Positions 42,596 to 52,864 are shown, counted from the first letter of the stretch. The stretch is 64,000 nt of DNA from Haloarcula vallismortis ATCC 29715 (GCF_000337775.1 NZ_AOLQ01000038.1:62001-126000), one strand, 5' to 3'. Notes: generated from the sequence alone by a model not told the origin. A program made the numbers and translations.

Positions 42596-43978
42596 TCAGA
42601 TGCCGTCGGCCTGTTGTTCTGCAATACCAGTGTAGTCGGTCGGTGTCAGCGCTCCCAGTTCGGCCCGGACCGCGTCACTCACGTCGAGGTCGGCGAACAT
42701 GTCGTGGAAATCCTCGATGGTGACATCCCGGCCCCGCGTGGCCTTCTTCACCTGCTCGTAGGCGTCAGCGTACCCCTCGCGGCGGAGAATCGTCTGGACG
42801 GCTTCGCCGATGATTTCCGGCGTTGCAGCGAGGTCGTCAGCCATTACCTGCTCGTTGGGGACGACCTTCGCCAGCCCGTTCTGGCATTTGCTGTAGCCGA
42901 TGAGACAGTGAGCGAAGGCGGCCCCGATGTTGCGCTTGACCGTCGAGTCCGAGAGGTCCCGCTGGAGCCGTGAGTTCGTGACGTAGTCGCCGAGGAAGAC
43001 CAGATCGGAGTTAGCCTTCGAGAGGTTCCCCTCGCTGTTCTCGAAGTCGATGGGGTTGACTTTGTGGGGCATCGTCGACGACCCCGTTTCGCCCTCGACG
43101 GCCTCCTGGCCGAGGTAGCGATCCGAGACGTACAGCCACACGTCCAGATCGAGGTCCAACAGAATGTTGTTCGCGCCCCGCAGCGCATCGAACAGGACCG
43201 CGAGGTCGTCACAGGGGTTGACCTGCGTCGTCAGCGGTTCGTGGTCCAGACCGAGGTCGCCGACGAAGGACTCGGCGAAGGCCGGCCAGTCCACGTCGGG
43301 GTAGGCGGCCACGTGAGCCGCATAGGTTCCCGACGCGCCGGCGAGTTTGCCGGAGAGGGCGTCGGCGGCGCGTTCGACTCGTGTGATGGCCTGGCCCAGC
43401 CGCGAGGCGTAGACGGCCATCTCCTTGCCGAAGGTCGTCGGCGTCGCAGGCTGGCCGTGGGTGCGGGCCAGCATCGGCACGTCGGCGTAGGTGTGGGCCA
43501 TCTCCACGAGCGTGTCCCGTATCTCGCGGAGTTCGGGCACCAGCACCGTCTCGGCGGCGGGCTTGACGAGCAGCCGCTGGGCGAGGTTGTTCACGTCCTC
43601 GCTGGTCAGCCCGAAGTGAATCCAGTTGGCGGCGTCTAAGTCCTCGGGCATTCCCAGCCGGATGAAGTACTCGATGGCCTTCACGTCGTGGTTGGTCGCC
43701 GCATACTCGCCGTAGCCGTCGGTTTCGAGCTGTTTGACGACACTCGCGTCCTCGTCGTCGAACGTCTCATACAGCGCCCGGAGCGTGGCACGCTGTCTGT
43801 CGTCAATAGACAGCGGCGTGGCGTCGAGGTCGGCGAGCGCGATGAGGTACTCGACTTCGACTTCGACGCGGGCGCGCATCAGCGCCCGCTCGCTGGCGTA
43901 CGGGACGAGCGGTTCGGTGTAGCGGGCGTATCGGCCGTCGAGCGGCGAGACGGCGGCCAGTGGCCCTCTCTCGGTCAT
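42596..43978 (-). CDS. purB: Adenylosuccinate lyase
   Basis: A 460-residue lyase of the fumarase/aspartase superfamily that acts twice in purine synthesis (SAICAR to AICAR, adenylosuccinate to AMP). Signature loop: GETGSSTMPHKVNPIDFENSEGN; also HFGLTSEDVNNLA and ARTHGQPATPTTFGKE. The N-terminus MTERGPLAAVSPLDGRYARY sets the start at 43978. The purine theme recurs in the PurN-AICARFT fusion 2.2 kb to the right. Confidence 0.95.
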   Translation of the reverse strand: MTERGPLAAVSPLDGRYARYTEPLVPYASERALMRARVEVEVEYLIALADLDATPLSIDDRQRATLRALYETFDDEDASVVKQLETDGYGEYAATNHDVKAIEYFIRLGMPEDLDAANWIHFGLTSEDVNNLAQRLLVKPAAETVLVPELREIRDTLVEMAHTYADVPMLARTHGQPATPTTFGKEMAVYASRLGQAITRVERAADALSGKLAGASGTYAAHVAAYPDVDWPAFAESFVGDLGLDHEPLTTQVNPCDDLAVLFDALRGANNILLDLDLDVWLYVSDRYLGQEAVEGETGSSTMPHKVNPIDFENSEGNLSKANSDLVFLGDYVTNSRLQRDLSDSTVKRNIGAAFAHCLIGYSKCQNGLAKVVPNEQVMADDLAATPEIIGEAVQTILRREGYADAYEQVKKATRGRDVTIEDFHDMFADLDVSDAVRAELGALTPTDYTGIAEQQADGI

Positions 43979-44145
43979 ACCCGAGTGTGCGCGGGAGGCG
44001 CGAAAAAGCGTGTCGTTCTCCCCCAACCGCGACGCGATGGGGCAGCGACGAGGTGCGACGGCGACACGATACGACAGCAACGCGTGGACGCGACGACGGG
44101 AAAGGGTCGGAAGCGGGAATGCGAATCGAAAGGGCGGTCGCGACG

Positions 44146-45225
44146 TTAGTTGCTAAACTCGTTGCAGACCGGGATGCCGACCGTGTTGTAGTCGCTCATC
44201 GCGGCCAGTTCGTCGGGGACCTGATGGATGTCGACCGTATCCTCGACCAGCGCCGTCGGGTCGAGTTTGCTCGATTCCACCATGTCAAGCATCTCGCTGT
44301 ACCGCGACGGCTGGAGGCCCAACGACCCTTTGAAGTCGATCTCCTTGGCAACGAACTCGTCGGTCGGGAGCGACACCATTCCTTCCTCCTCGCTGGTGGT
44401 CAGCCCGATCTGGACGTGCGTCCCGCCCTTGCGGAGCGAGTTCACCGCGTTCTGGCAGGTCGTCGCGATACCGAGCGCGTCCGCGGACACGTCGGCACCT
44501 CCGTCGGTGATGTCTCTGACCTCCTTTGCGGGGTCGTCTACTTCCTTCGCGTTGACAGTCGCGACAGCGCCGAGGTCTTCGGCCCGGTCCAGTTTCTCGT
44601 CCATCAGGTCGACCCCGATGACGTTGCCGCCGAGGGCGTTCGCGATGTGGACCGCCGAGAGGCCGATGCCGCCGCAGCCGTGGATGACCACGTCGTCGCC
44701 GGCACTGACCGGTGCGCGGTGAGCCATCGCGTGGAACGAGGTCATGAACCGACAGCCCATCCCGGCGGCCGACTCGGCGTCGATATCGTCAGGGAGCGGC
44801 ACGGCGTTGAGGTCGGCGTTGGGAATGTGGACCTCCTCGGCGAACGCGCCGGGGGCCTGATTCATGAACCCGAGGCCGATGTGGTTCTCACAGATGTTTT
44901 CGCGCCCGTTCCGACAGAGGTCACAGCTCCCGCAGGCGAAGTTGAACGGGATGGCGACCTCCTGTCCTTCCTCGACGTTTTCGACGTCCTCGCCGACGGA
45001 GACGATTCGGCCTGTCGGCTCGTGACCGAGGACGTGTGGCGGGTCAGGACGGTAGCCGAACCAGTCCCAGTCCCCCTGCCAGCAGTGCCAGTCAGACCGA
45101 CAGATACCACAGCCGATGACCTCAGCGACAGCGCCGTCCGGCTCCGGCTCGGGGCGTTCGACGTCCTGTACTGTCAGTGGCTCCTGAAACTCTTCTAGTA
45201 GTACTGCTTGCATTACAGAAGACAT
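44146..45225 (-). CDS. Zinc-dependent alcohol dehydrogenase
   Basis: A 359-residue MDR-family dehydrogenase. Catalytic zinc: Cys in GCGICRSDWH and His in PPHVLGHE; structural zinc: the four Cys of CGSCDLCRNGRENIC. The NAD-binding motif is VVIHGCGGIGLSAVHIA, followed by VIGVDL, whose Asp suggests NAD over NADP. ATG 45225 is used; ATG 45213 (MQAVLLEEF) is an alternative. The promoter region upstream is AT-rich. Substrate unclear. Confidence 0.87.
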   Translation of the reverse strand: MSSVMQAVLLEEFQEPLTVQDVERPEPEPDGAVAEVIGCGICRSDWHCWQGDWDWFGYRPDPPHVLGHEPTGRIVSVGEDVENVEEGQEVAIPFNFACGSCDLCRNGRENICENHIGLGFMNQAPGAFAEEVHIPNADLNAVPLPDDIDAESAAGMGCRFMTSFHAMAHRAPVSAGDDVVIHGCGGIGLSAVHIANALGGNVIGVDLMDEKLDRAEDLGAVATVNAKEVDDPAKEVRDITDGGADVSADALGIATTCQNAVNSLRKGGTHVQIGLTTSEEEGMVSLPTDEFVAKEIDFKGSLGLQPSRYSEMLDMVESSKLDPTALVEDTVDIHQVPDELAAMSDYNTVGIPVCNEFSN

Positions 45226-45463
45226 ATAGGATATCTCACTAATTAATATTATGATTTCCCATTTATACTATAGAACGGGCTTGAAACTCCTATTGTCCCC
45301 AGTATAGGGGGAGTTCCCCGTCCTTGCATGATATATCAGATTTCGTTGTTAAATCCCACCGAGTTCGGAAAGTGGTAAACAAAGGTATATATAATAGACG
45401 GAGCCGTATCTGGCCAAGATAACTGGGAGATATGGGCGAGAAACGAGCGTTCGGGACAATCGC
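45226..45463. promoter_or_regulatory. AT-rich spacer with adh promoter and inverted repeat
   Basis: The minus-strand TATA element ATAATATTA (about 45243-45252) fits the adh start. Further upstream lies an imperfect inverted repeat ACTCCTAT (45286-45293) / ATAGG..GAGT (45304-45314), a possible operator. A very strong box GTATATATAA (about 45385-45394), nearly symmetrical, could fire in either direction; on the plus strand no gene follows it. Confidence 0.5.
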
Positions 45464-46018
45464 TCAGTTCAGCCAGCCGTAGTTGCCGTCGGCCTCGCCG
45501 AAGCGACCATCCGGCGGGTCAAAGCGGTAGAGGTCCTGTCCGAGTGCGGCCCACGCGAGGCCGTAGACGGTTGCCGTCGCTGGCTGGATCTCGAACCCGA
45601 GGAACGCGATAGTCCCGAGGCCGAGCAACACACCAAGCCACGGCGGCTGGATGCGCGTCCTGACGAGGCCGGCCGCGACCAGCAGTGACCCGCTGACCAG
45701 CACGAGAACACCGACCGCGATGACCGGTTCGCCACCACCGCTGAGGAGGCGGACCAGCTGTCCGGCCGCGAAGATAATAGCGCCGAGGCCGCCGGCCCAC
45801 GCGCCGGCAGTCCCGGGCCGTTTCATCCGCGCACCATAGAAATCCTCGATGGCATAGTGGCCGGCCACAACGCCGAGTGCGGAGACAATAGTTCCGGCTA
45901 TAATCGGCAGGGCCGTGGCTGTATAGCCGGTCGCGGACAGCGCCGCGGCCCACCCGATCCAGACGAGACCACCGACGGCGGCGACCGCACCCGCGCGCTG
46001 ACACCGAAGCTTCGCCAT
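45464..46018 (-). CDS. Six-helix membrane protein of unknown function
   Basis: A 184-residue protein with about six helices (VGGLVWIGWAAALSATGY, ALPIIAGTIVSALGVVAGHYAI, AWAGGLGAIIFAAGQLVRLL ...). The C-terminus (LYRFDPPDGRFGEADGNYGWLN) is polar. It lies between the adh spacer and the divergent purine gene. Not recognised. Confidence 0.7.
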   Translation of the reverse strand: MAKLRCQRAGAVAAVGGLVWIGWAAALSATGYTATALPIIAGTIVSALGVVAGHYAIEDFYGARMKRPGTAGAWAGGLGAIIFAAGQLVRLLSGGGEPVIAVGVLVLVSGSLLVAAGLVRTRIQPPWLGVLLGLGTIAFLGFEIQPATATVYGLAWAALGQDLYRFDPPDGRFGEADGNYGWLN

Positions 46019-46163
46019 ACGGGCGAGTTGGTGGCGGGCTACAAATGCGCACCGGACCGATAGACGCCGCCATCACGGAGAGTAATTGTGTGTCGTGATT
46101 GCATGCGACAAGGTTCTCGGGGGTTTCGCAACAACTTTGCACTGGCCGGTCCGTCGGTCGCAC

Positions 46164-47744
46164 ATGAAACTCGCCGGTATGGCCAGCAACCGCGGCCGAA
46201 ACCTCATGAACATCGCGGACCGCGCCCCGGGCGGGGCGTCTTTCGCCGTCGTTCTGACGAACGACGCGGATGCGCCAGTACTCGAAGCAGCAGCCGAGCG
46301 CGGCATCCCCACCGAGGTCGTCGAGCGTGACGCTGACGAGTCGCGCGAGTCCCACGAAGAGCGCGTTCTCGACGCCCTTTCGGAGTACGACTTCGACCTC
46401 GTCACGCTGGACGGCTACATGCGCGTCCTCAGCGAGGCGTTTCTGGACGAGACACCGACCGCGCTGAACATCCACCCGAGTCTCCTGCCGAACTTCACCG
46501 GAGCGAACGCACACGAGCAGGTCCTCGACGCTGGCGTGAAGGTCACCGGCTGTACCGTCCACGTCCTCGATGAGAGCGTCGACGGCGGCCCAATCGTCAC
46601 GCAGGAACCGATCCCCGTCTTCGAAGGCGACAACGAGGAGAGCCTCAAGAAGCGCGTGCTCTATGAGGGCGAGTTCACCGCCTACCCCCGCGTAATCGAG
46701 TGGTTCGCCGAAGACCGCGTCACCATCGATTGGAACGAAGGCACCGTCTCGGTCGAGGGCGACGAAAGCGGCGACTTCCCCGCCCGCCGCATCGTCTCGG
46801 ACGACCTCGCGTCGAACCTGCGCTATGGAGAGAACCCGCATCAGGACGCCGCACTGTACACCGACACGACCGTCTCAGAGGCCAGCGTCGTCCATGCCGA
46901 CCAGCTCAACGAGGGCGCGAAGGCGCTGTCGTACAACAACTACAACGACGCCGACGGAGCACTGAATCTCATCAAGGAGTTCGAGGAGCCCGCCGCCGCG
47001 GTCATCAAACACACAAACCCGGCCGGCTGTGCGACCGCCGACACCGTAGCTGACGCCTACGAGAAAGCGCTGTCGACGGACCCGATGAGCGCCTTCGGCG
47101 GTATCGTCGCGCTGAACCGCGAGTGCGACGCTGCCACCGCCGAGCAGATTATCGACTCCTTCAAGGAGGTCGTCGTCGCGCCCGGCTACACCGACGCCGC
47201 GCTCGACGTGCTCTTCGAGAAGGACAATCTCCGCGTGCTCGACGTGAACGAGAACTTCGAAGTCACGGATACCCTGACCGAGAAACCGCTCGTCGGCGGC
47301 CGCCTCGTTCAGGAGCGGGACACCCAGCACCTCTCGGCCGACGATCTGGAGGTCGTCACCGAGCGCGAGCCGACCGACGAACAGGTCGAGTCGATGCTGT
47401 TCGCCTGGCACACACTCAAACACGTCAAATCGAACGGCATCCTCTTTGCCGACGGGACGGAGACGGTCGGCATCGGCATGGGACAAGTCTCCCGCGTCGA
47501 CGCCGTCCGTCTCGCCGCGATGAAAGCCGACGAACACGCCGAAGGCAAGGACGCTGAGGGCGCAGTGATGGCCTCAGACGCCTTCTTCCCGTTCCCGGAC
47601 GGTATCGAGGAGGCCGCCGACGCCGGTATCGAGGCGGTTATCCAGCCCGGCGGCTCGAAAAACGACGACAGCGTCATCGAGGCCGCGGACGAGCACGACA
47701 TGGCGATGGTGTTCACCGGCCAGCGGTCCTTTAGACACGACTGA
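46164..47744 (+). CDS. purH: PurN-type formyltransferase fused to AICAR transformylase
   Basis: A 526-residue fusion. Residues 1-190 are a GAR-transformylase-type formyltransferase with the catalytic trio N102, H104 (LNIHPSLLP) and D140 (DESVDGGPI). Residues from about 205 are the AICAR transformylase part of PurH (LRYGENPHQDAALY, AVIKHTNPAGCATADTV, DPMSAFGGIVALNRE, FRHD end). The IMP-cyclohydrolase domain of bacterial PurH is absent, as expected where archaeal PurO does that step. One protein thus carries two folate-dependent steps of purine synthesis. The ATG at 46164 marks the start of homology. Confidence 0.9.
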   Translation: MKLAGMASNRGRNLMNIADRAPGGASFAVVLTNDADAPVLEAAAERGIPTEVVERDADESRESHEERVLDALSEYDFDLVTLDGYMRVLSEAFLDETPTALNIHPSLLPNFTGANAHEQVLDAGVKVTGCTVHVLDESVDGGPIVTQEPIPVFEGDNEESLKKRVLYEGEFTAYPRVIEWFAEDRVTIDWNEGTVSVEGDESGDFPARRIVSDDLASNLRYGENPHQDAALYTDTTVSEASVVHADQLNEGAKALSYNNYNDADGALNLIKEFEEPAAAVIKHTNPAGCATADTVADAYEKALSTDPMSAFGGIVALNRECDAATAEQIIDSFKEVVVAPGYTDAALDVLFEKDNLRVLDVNENFEVTDTLTEKPLVGGRLVQERDTQHLSADDLEVVTEREPTDEQVESMLFAWHTLKHVKSNGILFADGTETVGIGMGQVSRVDAVRLAAMKADEHAEGKDAEGAVMASDAFFPFPDGIEEAADAGIEAVIQPGGSKNDDSVIEAADEHDMAMVFTGQRSFRHD

Positions 47745-47750
47745 GCGACA

Positions 47751-47790
47751 GCCTAATACTCGATTAGGCTTTGTAATCCTCTATCGAGTA
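47751..47790 (+). promoter_or_regulatory. Two mutually exclusive hairpins between purH and the FNT gene
   Basis: Hairpin 1: GCCTAAT-ACTCG-ATTAGGC (47751-47769), followed by TTTGT, terminator-like. Hairpin 2: TACTCGAT (47757-47764) with ATCGAGTA (47783-47790). They share bases, so only one can form at a time. Confidence 0.5.
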
Positions 47791-47885
47791 GTAGACAGAC
47801 TGACGGCGGGCTTTTCCGCAAGTCTTCTCCGGGCAGACTGTCGGCAACGAAAGACGTTTCATACCGGCTATTGAATCCCCGGGCG

Positions 47886-48872
47886 ATGGCAGACAACGAC
47901 GACAGAGAAGAAGCTGTCCGCGACGCTGTGGACGTCTCCCGGAGTGGTGCCCCAGCGGGCGGACGCGTCATCCGAGACCGATTCTCGGCGGACGAGATAT
48001 TCCAGCGTATCATCGTCGCGGCCGACGAGGAGGTGACGTCCGGGACCCGCGAACTGTTCTTTGCCGGTATCGCTGGCGGGTTCGCTATCACGGTGACGTT
48101 CATGCTGTACGCGTCGCTGTACGCCAAGACCGGCGGCGACCCGATACTGAGCGCACTGCTGTACCCGCTCGGGTTCGTCTTCATCATTCTCGGGGACTAC
48201 CAGCTCTACACCGAGAACACGCTCCCGCCGGTCGCGCTCGTTCTCGAACGACTGTCGAGCGTCCCGTCGCTGTTGCGTATCTGGGTCGTCGTCCTCGTGT
48301 CAAACGTCTTCGGCGGGATGCTAGGGGCGGCGGCGCTGGCGTTCACTGACGTGCTCTCGACCGACGCATCTGTCGCTGCCGCTGGCTTCGCACAGAAGGC
48401 CATCGAGACTTCACAGATAACACTGTTCTCGAAAGCCGTGTTCGCCGGTCTCATCGTTGCCGGCGTCGTCTGGGTCGACTACTCGCTGCGGGACAGCATC
48501 TCCCGGCTCGCGTTGATCTATATCGCCTTTCTGGCGATCCCGTTCGGGAACCTCTATCACGTCGTCGTCTCCGCGACGGAGATGTTCTATCTGGTGTTCA
48601 TCGGCGAGCTGGCGCTGTCCGTCGGTCTCTGGGAGTTCGTCCTGCCGGTGCTGGTCGGCAACTCCGTCGGCGGCGTCGTGCTCGTGACCGTCGTCAACTA
48701 CTTCCATACGACCGAACGACGGCTCGAAACAGCACGGGACCAAGGGTCCAAGCGCCAACTCACCATCCGGGAGTGGATCTGGGGCGGGTGGTCCGCTTCG
48801 GGCCGCTCGTACGTGCCGGCGACCGACGAGATCCCCCGAAGCGATCCGGAATCGCGAGAGAACAAGCGCTGA
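47886..48872 (+). CDS. Formate/nitrite transporter (FNT) family protein
   Basis: A 328-residue protein with six predicted helices of the FNT fold. Typical parts: IFQRIIVAADEEVTSGTRELFFAGIAGGFAI, GFVFIILGDYQLYTENTL (the conserved TEN segment), VVLVSNVFGGMLGAAAL, and the re-entrant LIYIAFLAIPFGNLYHVV. It would pass small monovalent anions such as formate or nitrite. The ATG at 47886 is preferred to the upstream TTG. Confidence 0.85.
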   Translation: MADNDDREEAVRDAVDVSRSGAPAGGRVIRDRFSADEIFQRIIVAADEEVTSGTRELFFAGIAGGFAITVTFMLYASLYAKTGGDPILSALLYPLGFVFIILGDYQLYTENTLPPVALVLERLSSVPSLLRIWVVVLVSNVFGGMLGAAALAFTDVLSTDASVAAAGFAQKAIETSQITLFSKAVFAGLIVAGVVWVDYSLRDSISRLALIYIAFLAIPFGNLYHVVVSATEMFYLVFIGELALSVGLWEFVLPVLVGNSVGGVVLVTVVNYFHTTERRLETARDQGSKRQLTIREWIWGGWSASGRSYVPATDEIPRSDPESRENKR

Positions 48873-48908
48873 CACAAACCATTTCAACGCCCTCCGGCTA
48901 TCGTATGT

Positions 48909-49448
48909 GTGAACTGGGTGAGAGATAACCGCCTGTTGCTTCTGTTTGCCGCCGTCGTTCTGACGACACTGGGGGCTGTCGGGCTGGGAATCGTCGGTGT
49001 CGTCGCAACGGTCGGGGCGCTTCTCGGTGGCGGCGCGGTCGTCCAGACCGTCGCCGGATTCCTGCTTGGCACACTGTTGCTTGTGGGCGTCGACATCGTC
49101 TTTTCCGTCGCGCTGGTCCGTGCACTCGCCCGGCGGGCATCGGTGCCAAAGAGCCAGCGCGTCGCCGATGGAGTCGGTCGCCTCGAATCCGTTGTGCCCC
49201 CTCTCGCGTCGCTCGGTCTCTCAGACGTGTTCGCGCCGCCGGAGCCGACAGTCGAGGAGCGACACGAGGCGTTGACGCGCCGGTACGTCGAGGGGGACCT
49301 CTCCGAAGCCGAATACGAGCGGGAACTGCGGGCGCTTCTCAGCGAAGACGTGGATACGAGGGCGGAACCGCAAGATGACGCCGATATCGAGACCGACCTG
49401 TCGCGGACCACGGCGACCGACGCCGAGTCCGAAGCGGCCCGAGAATAA
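48909..49448 (+). CDS. Membrane protein with SHOCT-like C-terminal motif
   Basis: A 179-residue protein from a GTG start with two N-terminal helices (LLLLFAAVVLTTLGAVGLGIVGVV and TVAGFLLGTLLLVGVDIVFSV) and the segment RHEALTRRYVEGDLSEAEYERELRALL, which matches the short oligomerisation-type SHOCT motif. The tail is acidic. Function unknown. Confidence 0.72.
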   Translation: MNWVRDNRLLLLFAAVVLTTLGAVGLGIVGVVATVGALLGGGAVVQTVAGFLLGTLLLVGVDIVFSVALVRALARRASVPKSQRVADGVGRLESVVPPLASLGLSDVFAPPEPTVEERHEALTRRYVEGDLSEAEYERELRALLSEDVDTRAEPQDDADIETDLSRTTATDAESEAARE

Positions 49449-49490
49449 TACTGAGCGGGTTTTACATGCTCGCCCGACGACGGGTCAAGT

Positions 49491-50201
49491 ATGGATGCAC
49501 CCACGTTTCTTGAAGTCGAAGTGGAGCGCGACGCCGTCGCCTCGGCGCTTGATGCCGTCCCCGGCGTCGCCGTTGTCGAGGACGCCACTTCGGTCCCCTC
49601 ATCTGGACTGGCGGGGCCGGATGAAGCAGCGGATTCCGGCCCCAGTCTCACGGCCCGTCTCAGGTCGCTGTGGCGACAGTGGGGGCTGCTTGGTACTGGA
49701 CTGTCCCTCATCGCGCTGGGCGCGGCTACGGCCGGTCTCTGGTGGTACCGCCGCCGCAACGCTGACGATACGGCTGTCGAGAGCACCAACGAAGGCACGT
49801 CGGAATGGGCCACGGAAGGTCCAAGCGAGACGCCACCGCCGGCTGAACCGACGGTCGACACGCCATCACCGGCCGACACGGCGTTCGAGCCGCCAGCAGC
49901 GGTAGCAGAAGCCGAGGACACGCCGGATTCGGAGGGGCAGGAAACTGCCCTGGCCGGAGAGATGCCACGGACTGAGTCCGGGTACCGGCAGCAGGACGGC
50001 GAGGGCGATACCGAGCCGGCTGGTGTCACCGGAGCGGAGGCCCAGCCACCAGCGCAGGGGGAACCAGAGCACGGTGAGACAGACACGGACGAACGACCGG
50101 GGGCGAATATCGACCCGGCACCGCTGCTGGGTGCCGCGTTCCTGATTCTGTCGAGCGCGGTCGGTCGGTGGGCCACACGCGACCGGAGCGAACAGGCGTA
50201 A
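49491..50201 (+). CDS. Hypothetical single-pass membrane protein with disordered linker
   Basis: A 236-residue protein: a small N-terminal domain (FLEVEVERDAVASALDAVPGVAVVEDA), a helix (GLLGTGLSLIALGAATAGLWW), a ~110-residue Pro/Glu/Thr-rich disordered region, and a hydrophobic end (PAPLLGAAFLILSSAVGRW). It follows the preceding membrane gene by 42 nt. Not recognised. Confidence 0.6.
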   Translation: MDAPTFLEVEVERDAVASALDAVPGVAVVEDATSVPSSGLAGPDEAADSGPSLTARLRSLWRQWGLLGTGLSLIALGAATAGLWWYRRRNADDTAVESTNEGTSEWATEGPSETPPPAEPTVDTPSPADTAFEPPAAVAEAEDTPDSEGQETALAGEMPRTESGYRQQDGEGDTEPAGVTGAEAQPPAQGEPEHGETDTDERPGANIDPAPLLGAAFLILSSAVGRWATRDRSEQA

Positions 50202-50315
50202 TCGTCGCCGGCAGGCCAGTGGGGACCAGTCGGGTAAACGGGCTGTTCGTGGTGTTCGCGCCGAAGACACGCAACAGTCCGACAGGCTAAAGCAAACGGC
50301 TCCGATAGCCCGACC

Positions 50316-52769
50316 ATGGAGTTCCACGAGGCCGCGAACTTCCTCTTCGAGTTGCGCCGGTTCGCCCCACGACCCGGTACTGCTGCCACGCAGGACCTGC
50401 TCTCGTCGCTCGGCGACCCACAGGAGGGGCTTCGCTGTGTCCAGATTGCAGGGTCCAACGGAAAGGGGTCAACCGCGCGGATGGTCGAACGAACGTTGCG
50501 GGAAGCCGGCCTCAATGTCGGGCTGTACACCTCGCCGCATCTCGACGACGTGCGCGAGCGGATTCGTATCAACGGCCGGAAGCTCTCTGAGGCCGCCCTC
50601 GTCGAGTTCGTTGAATCGATTCGAACGTACGTGACTGAACAGGGTGCGGCCAACGACTCGCCAACCTTCTTCGAAACGATGACAGCGATGGCGCTGTGGG
50701 AGTTCGACCGTCAGGACGTCGACGTCGCAGTGCTTGAGGTCGGTATCGGCGGCCGGTACGACGCCACGAGCGTCGTCGACCCGGTCGCCAGCGCCGTCAC
50801 GTCTGTGACGCTCGAACATACCCACATCCTCGGCGACACCGTCGAGGAAATCGCCCACGACAAGGCCCACGTCGCTCCTGACGACACACCACTGGTGACC
50901 GGGACGACGGGCGATGCGCTCGCGGCTGTCCGTGCGGTCGCAGACGATGTTGTAACTGTCGGCGAGGGCGACGACGCCGACGTGACGGCGGTGTATGGCG
51001 GTCGCGAGGGGCTAGAGGGGGCGGTCTCGGTCGATGGGCCTGACTGGAGCGTCGACACCCACCTCCCGCTGCTGGGCGCACACCAGGCACAAAATGCCGG
51101 AATCGCGGCCACGCTGTGCCAGCAAGTCGCGGACGTCTCACAGACGGAACTCGAACGCGGTCTGCGAAACGCTCACTGGCCCGGACGGTTCGAGGTGATG
51201 AACGAGTCACCGCTGGTCGTCCTCGATGGGGCACACAACCCCGGAAGCATCGAGCGCACCGCGGAGACGCTGTCCACGTTCGACTACGACGGCCTCCACG
51301 TCGTCATCGGCGCGATGGTCGACAAGGACCACGAGCGCATCGCCGCGGCGTTACCGGACCCGGACCACGTCGTCGCTTGCCAGCCCAACGTCGACCGGGC
51401 CGAGTCCCACCACGTTGTTGCGACCGCAGTGGAAAACGCGACAGACGCGACGGTCGAGACGCGCAGCGACGTTACAGGGGCGCTCGATATCGCGCTCGAC
51501 GCCGCGGACTCCGGCGATGCGGTCCTCGTGGTGGGGTCGCTGTACGCCGTGCGGGAGGCCCGAACCAACTGGTCGCGCTCGCTGGTCCCCAAACAGGTCG
51601 ATTCGCTGGCCGAGGCTCGCGAGACTATCGAGAGCGCCCACGTCACCGCGGCCGGGGCCCAGCGGATGCGAGGGAAGGGCGTCCACCGCGTCCTGCGTAC
51701 CCGCGTCCAGCCACGACAGGCCCAGTATCTTAAGGAGGAGCTGCTGTCGCTGGGCGGCGAATGTGCGATTTCCGGACTGAGCAGTCAGGATGAGGAGGCC
51801 CTCGATGTGGTCATGATGGCGACGATGGCCCAGTACAGGCGTCTCACGGAGAAACTCGACGGCCAGCCCTACGGGCTCGCGTCCTTTGCCGACGAACTAC
51901 GGGCAGCGCTATCCATCCAGCAGCCTGAGTCAGACACGTCGACAGCCCACCCGTGGGACGACGGGACGGCCGTAATGGGCATCTGCAATATCACGCCGGA
52001 CTCGTTCCACGACGGCGGCGAGTATAACGCCGTCGAAGACGCCGTTGCCCGCGCCGAACAGATGGTCGAGGCGGGCGCGGACATTCTCGATATCGGCGGG
52101 GAGTCGACCCGGCCCGGTGCCGAACCGGTCCCGGTTGAAGAGGAGATCGACCGTGTCGTCCCGGTTATCGAGGCGCTCTCGGAGCTGGACGTCGCCATCT
52201 CTGTCGATACGCGGAAGGCCCCTGTCGCGCGAGCAGCACTCGATGCTGGTGCAGACATTCTGAACGACGTCTCGGGGCTCGAAGACCCCGAGATGCGCCT
52301 CGTCGCCGCCGAGTACGACGTACCGGTGGTCGTGATGCACTCCATCGAGACGCCGGTTGACCCGGATAGCGACATCCACTACGACGACGTGGTCGAGGAC
52401 TGTATCGACCAGTTGACCGAGCGCGTCTTACTCGCCGAAAAGGCCGGGCTCGACCGCGACCAGATCATTGTCGACCCCGGCATCGGCTTCGGGAAATCGG
52501 CCACAGAGAGCTTCGAACTACTCGACCGCCTCCCGGAGTTCGAGGCGCTTGAGTGTCCGATTCTGGTCGGCCATTCCCACAAGTCGCTGTTCACGCTGGC
52601 CGGGCAGGAGGCGGGCGACTGTCTGGAGGCGACTATCGCCGGGACCACACTAGCGGCCGAGCGAGGGGCCGACATCGTTCGCGTCCACGATGTGCCTGAA
52701 AACGTTGCCGCCGTCCGCGTCGCCGAGGCAACCCGTGACCCACAGAAATTCAAAGACGGATTTGAATAG
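50316..52769 (+). CDS. folCP: FolC-FolP fusion: folylpolyglutamate synthase / dihydropteroate synthase
   Basis: An 817-residue bifunctional enzyme. Residues 1-420 are FolC/Mur-ligase-like (P-loop [15 protein letters not shown] near 48-60, [43 protein letters not shown]). Residues 554-817 are dihydropteroate synthase ([71 protein letters not shown]). A linker of about 125 residues ([26 protein letters not shown]...) joins them. Haloarchaea are known to carry this fusion. A GCTAAAG element (50287-50293) suits a leaderless start. Confidence 0.93.
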   Translation: MEFHEAANFLFELRRFAPRPGTAATQDLLSSLGDPQEGLRCVQIAGSNGKGSTARMVERTLREAGLNVGLYTSPHLDDVRERIRINGRKLSEAALVEFVESIRTYVTEQGAANDSPTFFETMTAMALWEFDRQDVDVAVLEVGIGGRYDATSVVDPVASAVTSVTLEHTHILGDTVEEIAHDKAHVAPDDTPLVTGTTGDALAAVRAVADDVVTVGEGDDADVTAVYGGREGLEGAVSVDGPDWSVDTHLPLLGAHQAQNAGIAATLCQQVADVSQTELERGLRNAHWPGRFEVMNESPLVVLDGAHNPGSIERTAETLSTFDYDGLHVVIGAMVDKDHERIAAALPDPDHVVACQPNVDRAESHHVVATAVENATDATVETRSDVTGALDIALDAADSGDAVLVVGSLYAVREARTNWSRSLVPKQVDSLAEARETIESAHVTAAGAQRMRGKGVHRVLRTRVQPRQAQYLKEELLSLGGECAISGLSSQDEEALDVVMMATMAQYRRLTEKLDGQPYGLASFADELRAALSIQQPESDTSTAHPWDDGTAVMGICNITPDSFHDGGEYNAVEDAVARAEQMVEAGADILDIGGESTRPGAEPVPVEEEIDRVVPVIEALSELDVAISVDTRKAPVARAALDAGADILNDVSGLEDPEMRLVAAEYDVPVVVMHSIETPVDPDSDIHYDDVVEDCIDQLTERVLLAEKAGLDRDQIIVDPGIGFGKSATESFELLDRLPEFEALECPILVGHSHKSLFTLAGQEAGDCLEATIAGTTLAAERGADIVRVHDVPENVAAVRVAEATRDPQKFKDGFE

Positions 52770-52864
52770 CCAAACAGCCGGGGGACAAATCGCCGGACGT
52801 GACTGTCAACCCCAAATTTTTGGTTGCCTATTTATATTTCTCAATGATGAGAATCGGGGGCGAA

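Noticed and set aside
48884-50653. 589-residue minus-strand frame spanning three plus-strand genes
   Set aside because: Low-complexity Ser/Arg/Thr/Pro sequence, antisense to genes with clear helices and motifs.
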